Translations under genes and position numbers: made by a program
Assembly (NCBI GenBank): GCA_027886175.1
Contig: JAJNNQ010000026.1
Location: 11,074,001-11,138,000, forward strand
DNA from: Phylloscopus collybita
Lineage: Eukaryota > Chordata > Aves > Passeriformes > Phylloscopidae
DNA: 64,000 nt
Direction: 5' to 3'
Notes under the pieces: model-generated
The model's input: only the letters and a program-made list of their open reading frames with translations
The model's database searches: none
Told to the model about the DNA's origin: nothing
In this document: positions 35,657 through 47,525 of the stretch, in pieces
How the letters are laid out: each line of letters begins with the position of its first letter
How positions within the stretch are numbered: position 1 is the first letter of the stretch

Positions 35657-38321
35657 TGTAATTCCTTCAATTTTAGTCTGTTTCTTTTCTTCCAGTCTAA
35701 TCCGTTCAGAAGATGTGAATGTTGATGCTGCTGGGTGTAGTAAATGTTAAATCTGGTCCATAAGATTTCTAAGAAACGTGGTTTGTCCCCTGCTCAGAAC
35801 TGCATGTGTCCAGCCCCAACCAGATTGGATTTAGTCTTCTCTCTATGATGCATTGTTAAACTTGTGTTCAGTTTATTAAATCAGATAACCCTACACAGCG
35901 AGGTTATGTTCCAGTCTCCTGCAGAACAGATCTTTGTGTCTCAGTCTCTGTAATTTTACTAGATTTCGCTGGTAATTCATTTAATATAGGTTTGTTTTTT
36001 TTTTTCCCTTCCTCCCCCTTGCCCCCCACAAAATTTGAGGTGATCCAACTTGTTGGCATTACTCAGCAAAGAGAGTTGATCTCTGGGCCATCTATGTGGA
36101 TGTCTCTCCCACTGTAGCCACTAGAGAGAAGAAATAGGGAAGGACAGTTAAAACAGCAGATGGAACAGAGCATTTCACACAGCTGTATTTCCCAGCTCTC
36201 TTGGCTGGCTCAATGGCAAAGATGTTTGCAGTGGGTCATGATGTTACAGGAACTTGAATATCCATGATAGGGTTTAGCAAGTGCAAAATTGGTTGTGGTG
36301 TTTTCTTTTTAATCTAGATAATAAACCTTCCAGTGCTCTGCTAAAAGAAAAACATTACATTTTGAAAATTCAGATCTTGCTTCAGGGAGTGTTAGATCAA
36401 TGTAGCTCTTTTCTGTACATGCAGTGGTGCAGTTGATACAAAGGCTCTTGTTCCATCGCAGGGGCATGTTTCACACCTCATGTTCCCCTTCCTGCCCTGC
36501 AGAGAACTGGCTACAAACCCATACCTGACAGAGGGCCATCCCACCCTTCAGGAGCTCAGAATTAGATATGGAACAGCCTTGCAGCTGGTCTCATGACCAG
36601 CTCTGATCACTTACATGTAACTGCAGCTTCAAGCAGGCAGGTGCCACCCAACTGGTCGTGGGATCCTGGTGCATTGTAGGTGGGATCTCCAGGGAATTCA
36701 GTTGCTAGGAAGTATCACCTCCTTAGTGAGCTCATGCAAATTAAGGTTTATTTTTCAAGAGGTTAGTAATGTAGTCATGTTTGGGAGTTTTCTGCAGAGA
36801 TTAAAACACAAAGGTTTTGCCTTGGCACCTTGCAAGTTTATGGTCCGAATCACAAAACCTCTCAAGTTGTTCAAGGAGCGACCAGAAGCTTTTCACATGA
36901 ATAAATCACTCCAGTTTCCCATGCCTAGCTTCAGAATTAGCTTGAAAAATTTTGGCTGACGTCATGCCAAAAATCCAAAACAGCAACAAAGCAAGGGGGG
37001 AAAAAAGCCTCTCAGCAGATGCCCAGCATGGAGAATATTGCCAAACCTGGGTCTGTTTGTGCCAAGTTTATAATCAGGCAGCAACAGGGTCTTAGTAGGT
37101 AATGCTCTCAACCCACGGCTAATGAGCACCGCAGCGTAGGGAGTGAGGAACACTGTAGAGGGAGCCTGATAATGCTGTGTGCAAGACACAGATCATATCT
37201 GGGAATGAAAAGAAAGGAGAGCATGATCTCTGGGCATCAGATGAGGCCATTTCTGTGGATATTACTAAAGGAATAAGTGTTGTGATGACAAATAGATCTA
37301 TAGGTAGAGTTTAAGGCATGCGGACAGATGTAGATTTTCCTGACCTAAGTGTTTTTGCAGTCCAAGTCACAGCACTGCTTTTCTTCTATAGTTTCTTTTG
37401 TGAAATACAGGAGGAGGGAGATGGTTAAAGTAATTTTCTCAGCGTTAATTCTGCCTCATCAATACTTCATGGATTTAATAGATTTTGGAGTTACAGTCAT
37501 TCGGGAGATTAGTTTATCAGCCAGGCTCAATGGAGGTTGCTGAAACTAAGTGGAGGACAGAATGTGTATGTGTGTGTGATACAGGATGCTGTGGTACCAG
37601 GATTTAATTATTATGGGATTTGTTTAGGAGATTTCTCTGTGCTATTTGTGAAGCTTTATGTTGGGCACTAAATATATAGTCAGGTGATCTCTTCAATAAG
37701 GATTTGCTATGGATCTCCAGGTGCAAGTGTGTCTGTGGAAACATAGACACAGAGCATAAGCACACTGCTCTAATTCATCTCTCATTACATCTCCCTCTCG
37801 TTCAAACGCTCATCTGACACAAATGTAATGAAACTACTTTTAAAGGATCACAAAGAGGAGGAGAGATCTTATTGCAGATTACCAAAGCTGAATATTCTTG
37901 GGCAGTGAGTTATTTATATTATCATTCTGCTAAGCTCAAAGATAAAAGAAAGCCTTGGATGCAACCCAGAAAAATGAAGAACAGGAACTAGTGTAAAGAT
38001 GATGCATTAGTGCGAGTCTTGAGAATGGCTGCAGTGCTGTATCACAATACCCTTTCCCAAATAAAAATTAGCATGGGTGGATCCTGAAAGCCGGTGCTCA
38101 GTGATGGGGGAGATTACTGCTTGAGGTGTCACATTCCATTAGCTGGAAAGCTCTGTTTTAGGGAGTGCTCCACATCATTCTGCAGCTGCACTGCTAGCAA
38201 TGGGAAACAACATTTATGGGCTCCAAGGGGTCCTCTGCAGCCTGGTCTGGAATAGTCAGCTCTTCCCAAGACATATTATCAGGGAACTCAGCAGCAGTGG
38301 TTTTTAGAAATTACCCAGTGA

Positions 38322-38405
38322 GCTAATTCATGAGAAGTTTGTGTCTGTGTTAGCTCTGAAAACCTCAGAGCTAACAAGGGTTTATACAGCCTTCTCATAA
38401 ATAGC
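38322..38405. repeat. long imperfect inverted repeat, hairpin-forming
   Basis: The inner stem is perfect: TGTTAGCTCTGA at 38348-38359 pairs with TCAGAGCTAACA at 38365-38376 around a 5-base loop. An outer stem pairs ATGAGAAG (38330-38337) with CTTCTCAT (38391-38398) perfectly and extends through GCTAATT against AAATAGC with a mismatch and a bulge. Internal loops of 10 and 14 bases separate the stems. The total is 84 bases. It matches no repeat I know and could be a small hairpin RNA precursor, a MITE-like remnant or a chance structure. Confidence 0.8.
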
Positions 38406-38774
38406 ATTTTGTCCTGGTGACCTTTATACCTGTTCAGTACCCAACTATAGGAGTCTACCTAATATAGAAAGTCATATTGCTGCTATTGTTTTTAAGAAGA
38501 AAAAATAATAAAAGATTCAACTGTGTAAATGTCACTCCTGCCCAGCCCATTTAGTATTACAAGACAGGGAGAAGTCTGCATTGAAATTTTCCCTCTGGCA
38601 AAAGCTTGAAAAGCTTTGAATATTGTGTGCATCCTTGATTGTGTCATTCAATGGTAGTAGTGAAAAATATAAAATCTGTCTTATTCTGCTGGGGTTTTGA
38701 ATGCTGTGCTGAGTGCTGAGCACTAGTTTTCCTAATCTTACAAGGTGGTGTTGAACCCTGTAACAACCTTCCAG
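38406..38774. other. unique sequence
   Basis: No recognised element lies between the hairpin and the CR1 endonuclease remnant. Confidence 0.4.
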
Positions 38775-39370
38775 GAAAGCTATGACATAGCTACCATCAT
38801 GGAAACGTGGTGGGATGGCTTGCATGGCTGGAGTGCTGCAGTGGATGGCTACAAGCTCTTCAGAAGGGCCAGGAAAGGAAGGAAAGGAGGCTTTTTGTGT
38901 TAGGGAGCTTTTAGACTGTGCAGAGTTGAGGATAGTGACAAGGTGTGGAATACCTGTCACATGAGGAGCAGCTGAGGGGCTGGGGCTTTTCAGTCTGGAG
39001 AAAAGGAGGCTCAGAGGGGACCTTATCAGTCTCTGAAACCACCTGAAAGGAGGTTATAGCCAGGCAGGGGTCGGCCTATTCCAGGCAACAAGCTGTAGGA
39101 TGAAAGGACATAGCCTTAAGCTGCAGGAGGAGCAGGAGAGCTCCCCTTAAGCAGGGGAGCTTTAGGTTGGACATTAGGATGAATTTCTTCACAGAAAGGG
39201 TGATTGGGCATTGGAATGGGCTAGAGTCACCATCCCTGGTAGTGTTTAAGGGAAGGCTGGATGTGGCACTTAGTGGCATGGCCTAGTTGACATGGTGGTG
39301 CTTGGTCATTGGTTGGACTCACAATCTCAGAGATCTTTTCCAGCCTAATTGATTCTGTGTGATTCTCTGA
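38775..39370 (+). mobile_element. CR1 LINE with large internal deletion
   Basis: Two distant parts of CR1 lie next to each other in plus orientation. At about 38775-38890 the frame reads METWWDGLHGWSAAVDGYKL then FRRARKGRKGG, which is the endonuclease start of the CR1 second ORF (usual form ETWWDDSHDW...DGYxLFRRDRxGRRGGG). From about 38960 the sequence is the CR1 3' end, with 'ttttcagtctggagaaaaggaggctcag', 'aggttggacattaggatgaatttcttcac', 'gagtcaccatccctgg' and a terminal TGATTCTGTGTGATTCTCTGA. About 3 kb of endonuclease and reverse-transcriptase sequence is absent, so the copy was either deleted internally or built from two insertions. Confidence 0.9.
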
Positions 39371-41766
39371 TTTCAGATATCATTGATTTACTGACATAAA
39401 TTTTGTGCTGCTATTTAATCAAACTGCATGTCTTACTTTGTATTTTGTTTTATGCAAAATCATAACTAAAGGTAGCGACTTTAAAAGGATAAAAATAGCA
39501 CAAGACATTTTAGATTCTTTGCAAAATTATTAGTTAAAAATAGACATAGATGTTAAATAGGATCTGAAATGTTAACTACTTTGATCCCTGGTTAACAAGC
39601 ATTCCTATTCATGCAGTTAAGATGCTACATAGAAAGAAGACTCTACGTAAAAAAAACTTCAATTGTACACTATGGAAACAGAATTTTGGGTCATCTCTTG
39701 TCCTCTTTTGCTGCTTATCAAAAGTTAAAAGTTTGTGTCTTACTTCAGTGGGAACTTACACTAAATTGAAGTACAGTATGCTTAAAGCTAGTGATTGCAT
39801 CAGTCACTAGCTTCTATTACTGAGGGTGCTGAGTCTGGTTAGCTGTAACTGGACAGAATCATCAGTCTGGGGAAGTCCTCATCGTCCATGATATTTGTTG
39901 CTTGTGCGTGACACTTAAGAGTTTTTGTCCATTTTTTCCTCCTCTGCTAATTCCTCAATATTAGGGAATTAGTGTCTCTCTGCATGCCATTTACTATCAA
40001 ACATAATCCCCTTTTCCCCTATTTCCTTCCATTTACATCCTTTGATGAGAAATATTTAGGCCACTACATGTCTTTATTCTTGTCAGACAGAGGCTGATGA
40101 AAGATCTGTTACAGGAAATTCTGCTCTATCTATAGAGCAGGGTTATCTCAAAATACATGCTTAGACATATAGAAAGCAGAGACTGACAGCTGATAGATGC
40201 TGTAGACTTTCATTGTTTTCTTCCATGGTCATTATGCCAAATGTGTCAAAACTTAGGGAAACAAATTTGTATACAAGTGAAGGGACATATTTTTTGGCAG
40301 GGAAGACAATGCAATGTCCACTGTCCTATTTTTAAGATACCCATTATGACCATTTTGGTATCCGCTAAATGCCTTTGCAGAAGCCCAAGATCATTCCATT
40401 TGCTTTTTAAAATGCTTTTTCTCTTAAGTTTTGCCCTCTAACTGACTGTAATTACACAGGGAGGCTTAGTTTGGGTTTAACCACTGGCTTTCCTGTATGT
40501 CATTATATACATAATGTCATTATATAGTGTTGGGGGATTATCAGGCACAGCTGTAAACTACAGTATAGTACTTCATTTTCTTTTTTAGATTAGACTGCTT
40601 ATAAGCCAAGTGTTTCAGGTGACAGAGAGAGCAAGAGAGCACTAATCAAAACTGACAAAGCAGAAGGAAAGCTTGTGTTGAACTACGAGGCCGTTTGCAA
40701 CAGCCTTTTGCTCACCCCAAGGAAATAAGAGTGTGTTGGAGACACAAGCGACAGTACCAGTGTGAAACAGAATTCTTACTGTGGATACTCACGCATTCAC
40801 CATTTCTGTGTTAGTGCATCATGTGCCTTCCATGCGTGTGTGTCACCCTGCAGATGTGGTGCAGGTGGTACCCAGACACAGTTACTTGTCTGGTCATGGT
40901 GTGGAATACGCCATTGGCTGCTGTCAGCAGCAGTGAATCTTGCACGGAACCGTGGCTCCTGCCGTGCTCTGGGCAGTCTCACGTGGTTTATGCTCAGCAA
41001 AAGGTGTAGCACCCTTCATCTAACATCTCTTGCAGCAGTGTGCAAAGGGACTATGTATTACATAGCAGGCAAAAAGCAGCCCAGCTTGAAAACACTTCAG
41101 ACGGTGGATGGATGTTGGGAAGAGCTCTGAGGAAGGAGCTCTCAGTTTCCAGGCAGAGAGATGAAGCACTTGAGCTGTGCACAGCCAGTGGTCTTTGGGA
41201 AGAGCTCACGTTCACATCAGTTTTGTTAGTTTGTTTTACCATACAGTTTAGGTCCCCTAACTTGAATCTGCTTTCATCCATACTTTCCTGCATGTGTGAT
41301 GTGGGTGAATGTATGTGAGACCTGAATTTTAAATTTTGTGGGAAACACAGACTGTTACTCTGGTGTTGCAAGACCCCTTTTACAGCACTTCTAAGTTTCC
41401 AGAAGTCAAAAGAAAATGACGTGGTTTGTTTTGAGGCATATGTTTGAGTCAGAACTGAAAGTCATTTGTATTGCAGGGGTCTTCTAATTGCTGTATGAAG
41501 TATTTCTGTTAACATCAATCATTCTATTACTGTATTAAACATTTCCCTGGTTGTGCTTCTGATTAAAGAAAATAAAAGTTCCTAAGCTGTCACTTTTAAC
41601 CACCTCTTCTTCTCTAAGTAAACTCTTACTCAATGCTGTGAGAGTCCAGTGCCATTCCAGGCCACCATCCTGCTTTAGTAGGAGCTGCAAGAGTGCTGCT
41701 CTGTGGAGAATTTTTGTGTCAAGTTATCACCACTGTTCTCCTTCCACTGTAACCATCAATTCTCAG

Positions 41767-41768
<2 letters not shown>
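39371..41768. other. unique non-coding sequence
   Basis: No gene recognised. Contains a small direct and inverted repeat, TGTCATTATATACATAATGT, at about 40498-40517. A 122-codon plus frame at 40762-41130 is shadowed by other frames. Confidence 0.4.

Positions 41769-41803
<35 letters not shown>
41769..41803. repeat. poly-T tract, 35 bases
   Basis: The longest homopolymer in the window. On the minus strand it could be a poly-A tail, but no polyadenylation signal or coding remnant lies to its right. Confidence 0.95.
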
Positions 41804-41805
<2 letters not shown>

Positions 41806-44800
41806 CTAGAATATTTCTCCTCCTTTTGAAACTATTCGTGAATGTAGCCAATGTCTTGCTATGCTCTTTTGAATCTCTTATATCTGGGATAAATTCCAGG
41901 AGCTTTATGGTGTGGCTTTAGGCCCCACTGGGTTGGAGATGCTTCTACTTGTCACCCAGACAAGAACTCTCCTTAACTTAACACAAGAGAAGAAAAAACA
42001 AACAAACAACAAACAAAAAACCTAGGTTAAAGCACAATATAAAACCATTTTCCTGTTCCAGGGTGGAGGAAGAAGATACCCTAGGCACAGGTGGCAATTA
42101 GTCATATATTTTCTTCAGGTTTTTAACCAGCTCTCATAGAAATCTGTTTTTTGATGGACAGCTCTCTAATGATAGTGGACAGTGAGAGCAGCAAATTTAA
42201 TATGCTCTGCAAGTCAGGGTTGAAGTACCAGAAAACTGTGAAAGTCTGAGAGAGATGCCCTTGGAGATTGCTTTGTCTGCTCACAACTTGCCCTTTCTTG
42301 TATTTAACCAGTTTGAGTCCAGGTCATCTGCCCTAGGCTCCTGTGTGTCAGTGGGGTGGGGGAGCGTGAAGGGAGCTGATTTTTTAAATGGTTTTCTTTT
42401 TTTTTTTCTTTTATTTTTAGCCCAGAACACATGAGCAAAACAACAGGCTGTATGCCAGTTGAAATCATGGTGGTTCATGCAAAGTGTCAAAGTAGCTGTT
42501 GGTGCTGTCAGAAATCTGTTCTTGGTTAGTTTGGCAAGATATAAACTAGTAAGTGACTCTGCAAAGGTATTTCTGTGATTATGTGGCAGGTAATGACGCA
42601 TTTGCTGTGTTAACAAGCTTGACTGTAGCTTGCTTGACATGTCCAGCAACCTCCAATTAAACTTTCTGTAACTTACAGAAATAATTCCTTCTGATACTGC
42701 ATGCTAGTACCCTGCAAGAGTCTGGAAACATCTAAGCCATCCTAATTGATTTGTTAAATTTTATAGGTGTTGCTTATCATAGGATTAAACAAAATCTTGA
42801 GAATAGGATTCTTCAATGGAGCCCAGTTAAATCTTTTGCAAGGGCTAATAAAGCTTGCAAGTAGAAGAAACTGACACTGCAGATCATTTAAATCTGTATT
42901 ATCTCATCAGTGGGTAATTTCCAAACCCCACTTATTATGTAAACGTATTCAGTAACCAAAAGAAGGCTTAAGTATGTGAGAAATCATACTTCTATGTGCT
43001 GTAAGTCATCTCACCTGTGTTATGTTTGTTCTGGGTGAAAAACAGTGTCTGACTGTGACTGGGAGCCTCTCCAGGGATCTCATCCTCAAATCTGCAATGC
43101 TGTGATTTACAGGAACAGCCTTGTGATGCCTCTTGAACCTTTTGGAGCTTCCTGTTTCTTTCTTCGTCTTTCCAGGACTAATGTAATTTTAGCTACTTCT
43201 TAGCAATTAGATTAGGCACAGGCAATTTCCTTATAAAATTGCCTGAGCAGGTTCTTCCATAAACTGTAACAAACTGTTGTGGCTCAGTGATATTTGGCAG
43301 AATAATTAAACTGGACTTCAGCACCAGAAATAGGTATGTAGCTAAAAACCACAGATCTGCTCAGGTGCTTGTTTGAGTTTCTGTAAACAAAGTCTCTGTC
43401 ATGGCCATAATGTGTCCTCAGTTTATGGTTTCTGCTGCAATCTATGCATCATTCACTCTGGAAAATCATGTCTTAAGTACATTGGACATTAAAGCCCCTG
43501 CACCTCTTATCCCACAAATGTGCCAACATTACACGGTCAGTTTGTTCCATGTGTGTCTTTGGTGTTTATTTTAAAATAATATCCCTGATGGTGTTTATTT
43601 TAGAGCAATACTATTTTAAAACAACACCCTTGAATGTTCAGGGATCTTAAGACAGAGGAAAGAGAGCAGTTAAATATTCCATAAAAATCAAGAATCACCT
43701 TTGTGAGCTTTTTTCCAAATAAGCCTGAGAACTGTACGAACCAGACAATTTCTTTTTCATGCAAGGGCTGTATTGATTTTGTGCAGCATGACATGTTCTG
43801 CTAGGTCTTTGTGCAAAAGAAACTGCGCTAACCTCCTGCCCCTTCCCCTATCAACCTCACCACTTTCTGACTGCATGTGTCTGGTACCCCTGCAGCTATC
43901 CCCATAAACACAAATGCCCCTTTAAACATCATTTCTCAAGCGTTTTCCTCTTCGTTTCAGAGAGCACAGAGAAAGCAGAGTGTCCATGTTCACACAGAGA
44001 CATACCATTACATTTCCAGCCAGTAGTCTGAGTGCTAAAAAGAAAAAAAAGAAAAACCACCCAAGGGTAATTAGTACTGTGTGTGTAGTTAATCGATTTA
44101 AAATTAAATGCCAGTGGTGCTGCTGAAAGGTTTTGGTTTTGTTACTGCTTTGAAAAAAATCTGGTTTAGTGAAGACCGTCTCTGAGAAGGGTTATTGGTC
44201 CTTTGTGCACTGCCTGTAACAAAAGAGAAGCTGGGGGTGTAGTTTCCACAAAGGATGCTGTTAATTTTGTTATCACCTAGATATTGGGGTTTTAAGACAG
44301 AAGCCCTTCAGTGTAAGGAAGCGGCTATATCTTCTTCCACACAGCAAAAGGAGCTCGTGTGCCAGTGGTCTTGTGGGTGAGATAGGAACCTCATCTCCTG
44401 CTTCCTAGTCCATCATCCTCATCATTAGATGATTCTGCCTCCAGGCAGACTGATTGCTTCATATTTTCATTCATTAATGATTTATCAGACAGCTCCTCCC
44501 CTAAAGGCTCATCTCCTCTGTAATACACAGAGCCCACACGCAACCAGCAACACGTAGCTTCCAGCTGGCACTCTGGCTTTGGGAGAGCAAGCTGCTGGTA
44601 GCCCTTTCCATATCTCCTGCTGCCCCCTCTTCCCCTCCCTTCCCAGGTGCTTGCCTCACCTGCCTGCTACTTGGTGGCTTCTCTGATTGCACCAAAGCCA
44701 TGAAATCCCCACGTCTCCTGGCCTCCTATGCCATCTCTTCAATCTCATTGTTTAATCTGCTTTTCACAACTATTTTTTCAATAAACAAAAATAGAAAGAG

Positions 44801-46781
44801 ACACGAGGTGACCCCACCTGTAATGCAGCCGTGCTTGTGTCCTTGTTACGGAAAGAGTGGCCTCTCGTTTTGGTGAGAGGGTTTGCTCAGTGGTGACTTA
44901 GATTTTGGTAGAGAAGTGGGAGTACTGGGGAGAGACTGAGCGAGCTGTGTCTGCGAGCAGGAAGGTGTGGGTTGGCAACAGTTTCAGGTTTTGCTATCAG
45001 GTGCTTGGCACAACAGCTCTGTTGAAATCCCTCTCCAGCTGTCTGTGTGAGAGAGTGATTTTTATCACGTTGCTAAAGATTAATTCTATTCTTGTTCTCT
45101 GTTCTGCTCACAGAAATCAGGCATGCTCTGAGGTCTGGGAAAGAGAATCCAAATGAATTCTCATGATGAGAGGTGGGGGAAAATCCAGAATTGTTTGCTA
45201 CTGTCCAACTTGTCCACTGCAGGCAGGTGGTGACTGAGAGCAGTGGGAACAAGGGCTGCAGGACAGGAAGAAAAAATACAAGCTAGGAGAAAAGGAATAA
45301 ATGAAACTCCCTTGAGTCATTTATACAGGAATGTATAACTCTTGAATGCTTAATCTACTCTTGGCAAGTGGTGACTGATAACTAATTTTCTCTCTTACCT
45401 CTCCCACACCCCCTCAGCATCTTCAGAAAGGACATGTGACAGGAATAATAAATCTCATTATTTTAGCTGGCTAAAATGGAAATTATGGATTAAAAGTGCT
45501 ATAGATGTCTCAGTAGAGAGAAACTGACTGTTCCTAGGATGCCTAAAGTGTATTTTCATTTGCACTGTTTTTGAGCTCTTTCTGAATTATTCAGGGCCCT
45601 CCACTTACCTCTTTGGCACAACACTTTTAAGTAAACCAGTGTTAAAGTCATCAGTGTCCAGTTGAGCAGCTCTTTTGCTCCTACTGCTTGAGTGTAGCTA
45701 GAGCCTGACACTGCTTGGGCTTTGGGGGAAGTCTGGATCTAAATCTAGATTGGATTATTTTTTTACTCTAGGTCTCTGAGTTGGAGCTTTGTGCTGCTGT
45801 TTTAAGGAGGGAGATGGAAGGTGAAGGGGAGTTCAGGCTGACACACAGTGGTGCTGCAAGACTGATCAGTTTGGATGCCTTTGGAGCAGAGAGAGGTGTG
45901 TGAGAACAGTAGCTGGTTGTGTCCTTTGTGCAGCCAGGTGTCTTAAAAACCAGTGTCAGCTCTGAAGGTGTAGGAACTCCTAGTGCTCCGTGTCAGAGGA
46001 GGCTTCAGTGCTCTCACAGAGAGGGTGGAAAGCCGTGGCAGGGCTCTGCTCACACAGGCTGAGGGGAAAGTGCATTATACGTGACTCAGGTCAGAAAGGG
46101 GGAAACCAAGAACAACAGCAAGTAACTTATTTCAAGGGGTAGTCTGTGAGCAGAACACGGGCTTGGGACATGGGTCTTGCAAGCCTCCTAGGCCAAGGAC
46201 ACAGCCCATTGCTTGCTGTGAGATTGGTGCATCACAGAACTGTGGATGAGGATGGCAACCAAGATGGATAAAACACTTCATGCATTAGCAGGTGTGTCAA
46301 GGCTTCTTCCAGGTCTCTCAGTAAAACCTGTCAAACCTGGCACACTGTCAACAGAGCTAAGGGCTTGTTGCCTGAGAAGATTTCCGTCAGTAAAGCTGAG
46401 TATGAATTTACAGCACCTGACTACTTTGTTCTCTGCTCTCTGTGTGGGGGGTGTGTTACCTTGTGCATAGGGTGCATTAACTGTGCAAGAAGTTGCTGCA
46501 GTGCAAAGAGTATGCACCAAATTTCCACCAAGTGCTATCTGTCTGGGGTAAAGCACAGTTTACCAAGCAGTTGTTTGGTTTTTCCTTGCATTCCATCTCT
46601 TAGCTTTACCACTTGGATTGGAGCACAGGCATAAAAAAAGAGGGAATCTGAACCACACCTTTTCCCTGCAAAACGTGTACTACACTTTTGCTGCCTTACT
46701 GAATTGTTGCATTTGTCTCAGTCTTGTAGAAGGAGTGAGAGAGAGATTTTTATAAGTGCAGCAGGTCTTCATATGACCTGA
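41804..46781. other. unique non-coding sequence
   Basis: About 5 kb without recognised genes. Holds an (AAAC)n tract at 41992-42020 and a 29-base-spaced direct repeat of GGTGTTTATTTTA at 43561 and 43590. Confidence 0.4.
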
Positions 46782-47525
46782 CAGAATCACAAACTGCTGC
46801 AGTTGGAAAGGGCATCTGGAAATCATCTGCTCCAACCCTCTGCTCAAACCAGGGTCAACTTAAAATTGGTCTCTCAGAGTCATATCCAGGTGGGGTTTGG
46901 ATATCTCCAGCAATGGAGACTCTGCAGCCTCTCTGCAGCCTGTGCCAGTGTTCAACACCCTCACAGTACCAGAAGTTTTTCCTCATGTTTAAACAGCATT
47001 ATCTGTACTTTAATTTGTGCCCATCACCGATCACTGGAAACCACTGCAAGGTCTTGCCTTGTCTCATTTATTGCCTCCCATGAGGTATTTATACACGTTA
47101 ATAAGATTGTCCTGAGCCTTCCCTTCTCCAGGCTGAAGAGTCCCAGCTCTCTCAGCCTTTCCTTGTAGGATGGATGCTGTAAACTCAACCATCTCTGTGG
47201 CCCTTTTACTGGATCTGTTCAAATAAATTCATATCTCTTCTGTTCAAGGGATCCCCAAATTTTCAGGGATCCCTAAATTGAATCCAGCACTCCAGCACTC
47301 CAGTGCTGAGTACAGGGGAAGGATCATATTTCTCAATCTGCTGGAAGTGCTTTTTCTGGTGCAAGCCAGGAGGCTGATGGCCACCTTTGCTATAAGGGAG
47401 CATTGCTGGATCATGTTCAACTTAGTTTCTACTGGAACACTCAGATTTTTTCCTGCAGTGCTGCTTTCAAGCTGGTCAGCCCTGGATTGCCTGAACCCTG
47501 CTGATTCAGGTTGGCATTTTCAGCT
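46782..47525 (-). mobile_element. CR1 LINE, 3' part, diverged
   Basis: Minus-oriented CR1 of about 740 bases. The plus strand shows, in order, 'acagaatcacaaactgctgcagttgg', 'ctccaaccctctgctc', 'ggatatctccagcaatggagactc', 'ccttctccaggctgaagagtcccagctctctcagcc', 'ctccagtgctgagtacaggggaaggatca' and 'cattgctggatcatgttcaactt'. These match the reverse complement of CR1 3' UTR and late reverse-transcriptase sequence. It contains a local (CCAGCACT)n stutter near 47284-47306. Stops and indels are frequent, so it is inactive and old. Confidence 0.88.

Larger units (their letters stand above)
33331..38321. other. unique non-coding sequence
   Basis: No recognised gene or transposon apart from the CpG cluster at 34300-34375 and a short (GCTAT)n run at 35639-35656. 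Confidence 0.4.

Noticed and set aside
41769..41803. 35-base poly-T as the tail of a minus-strand processed pseudogene
   Set aside because: No polyadenylation signal or coding remnant follows on the right, and no target duplication is visible.
46278..46556. 92-codon minus-strand frame near a CR1
   Set aside because: An overlapping plus-strand frame is equally open and neither resembles a known protein.
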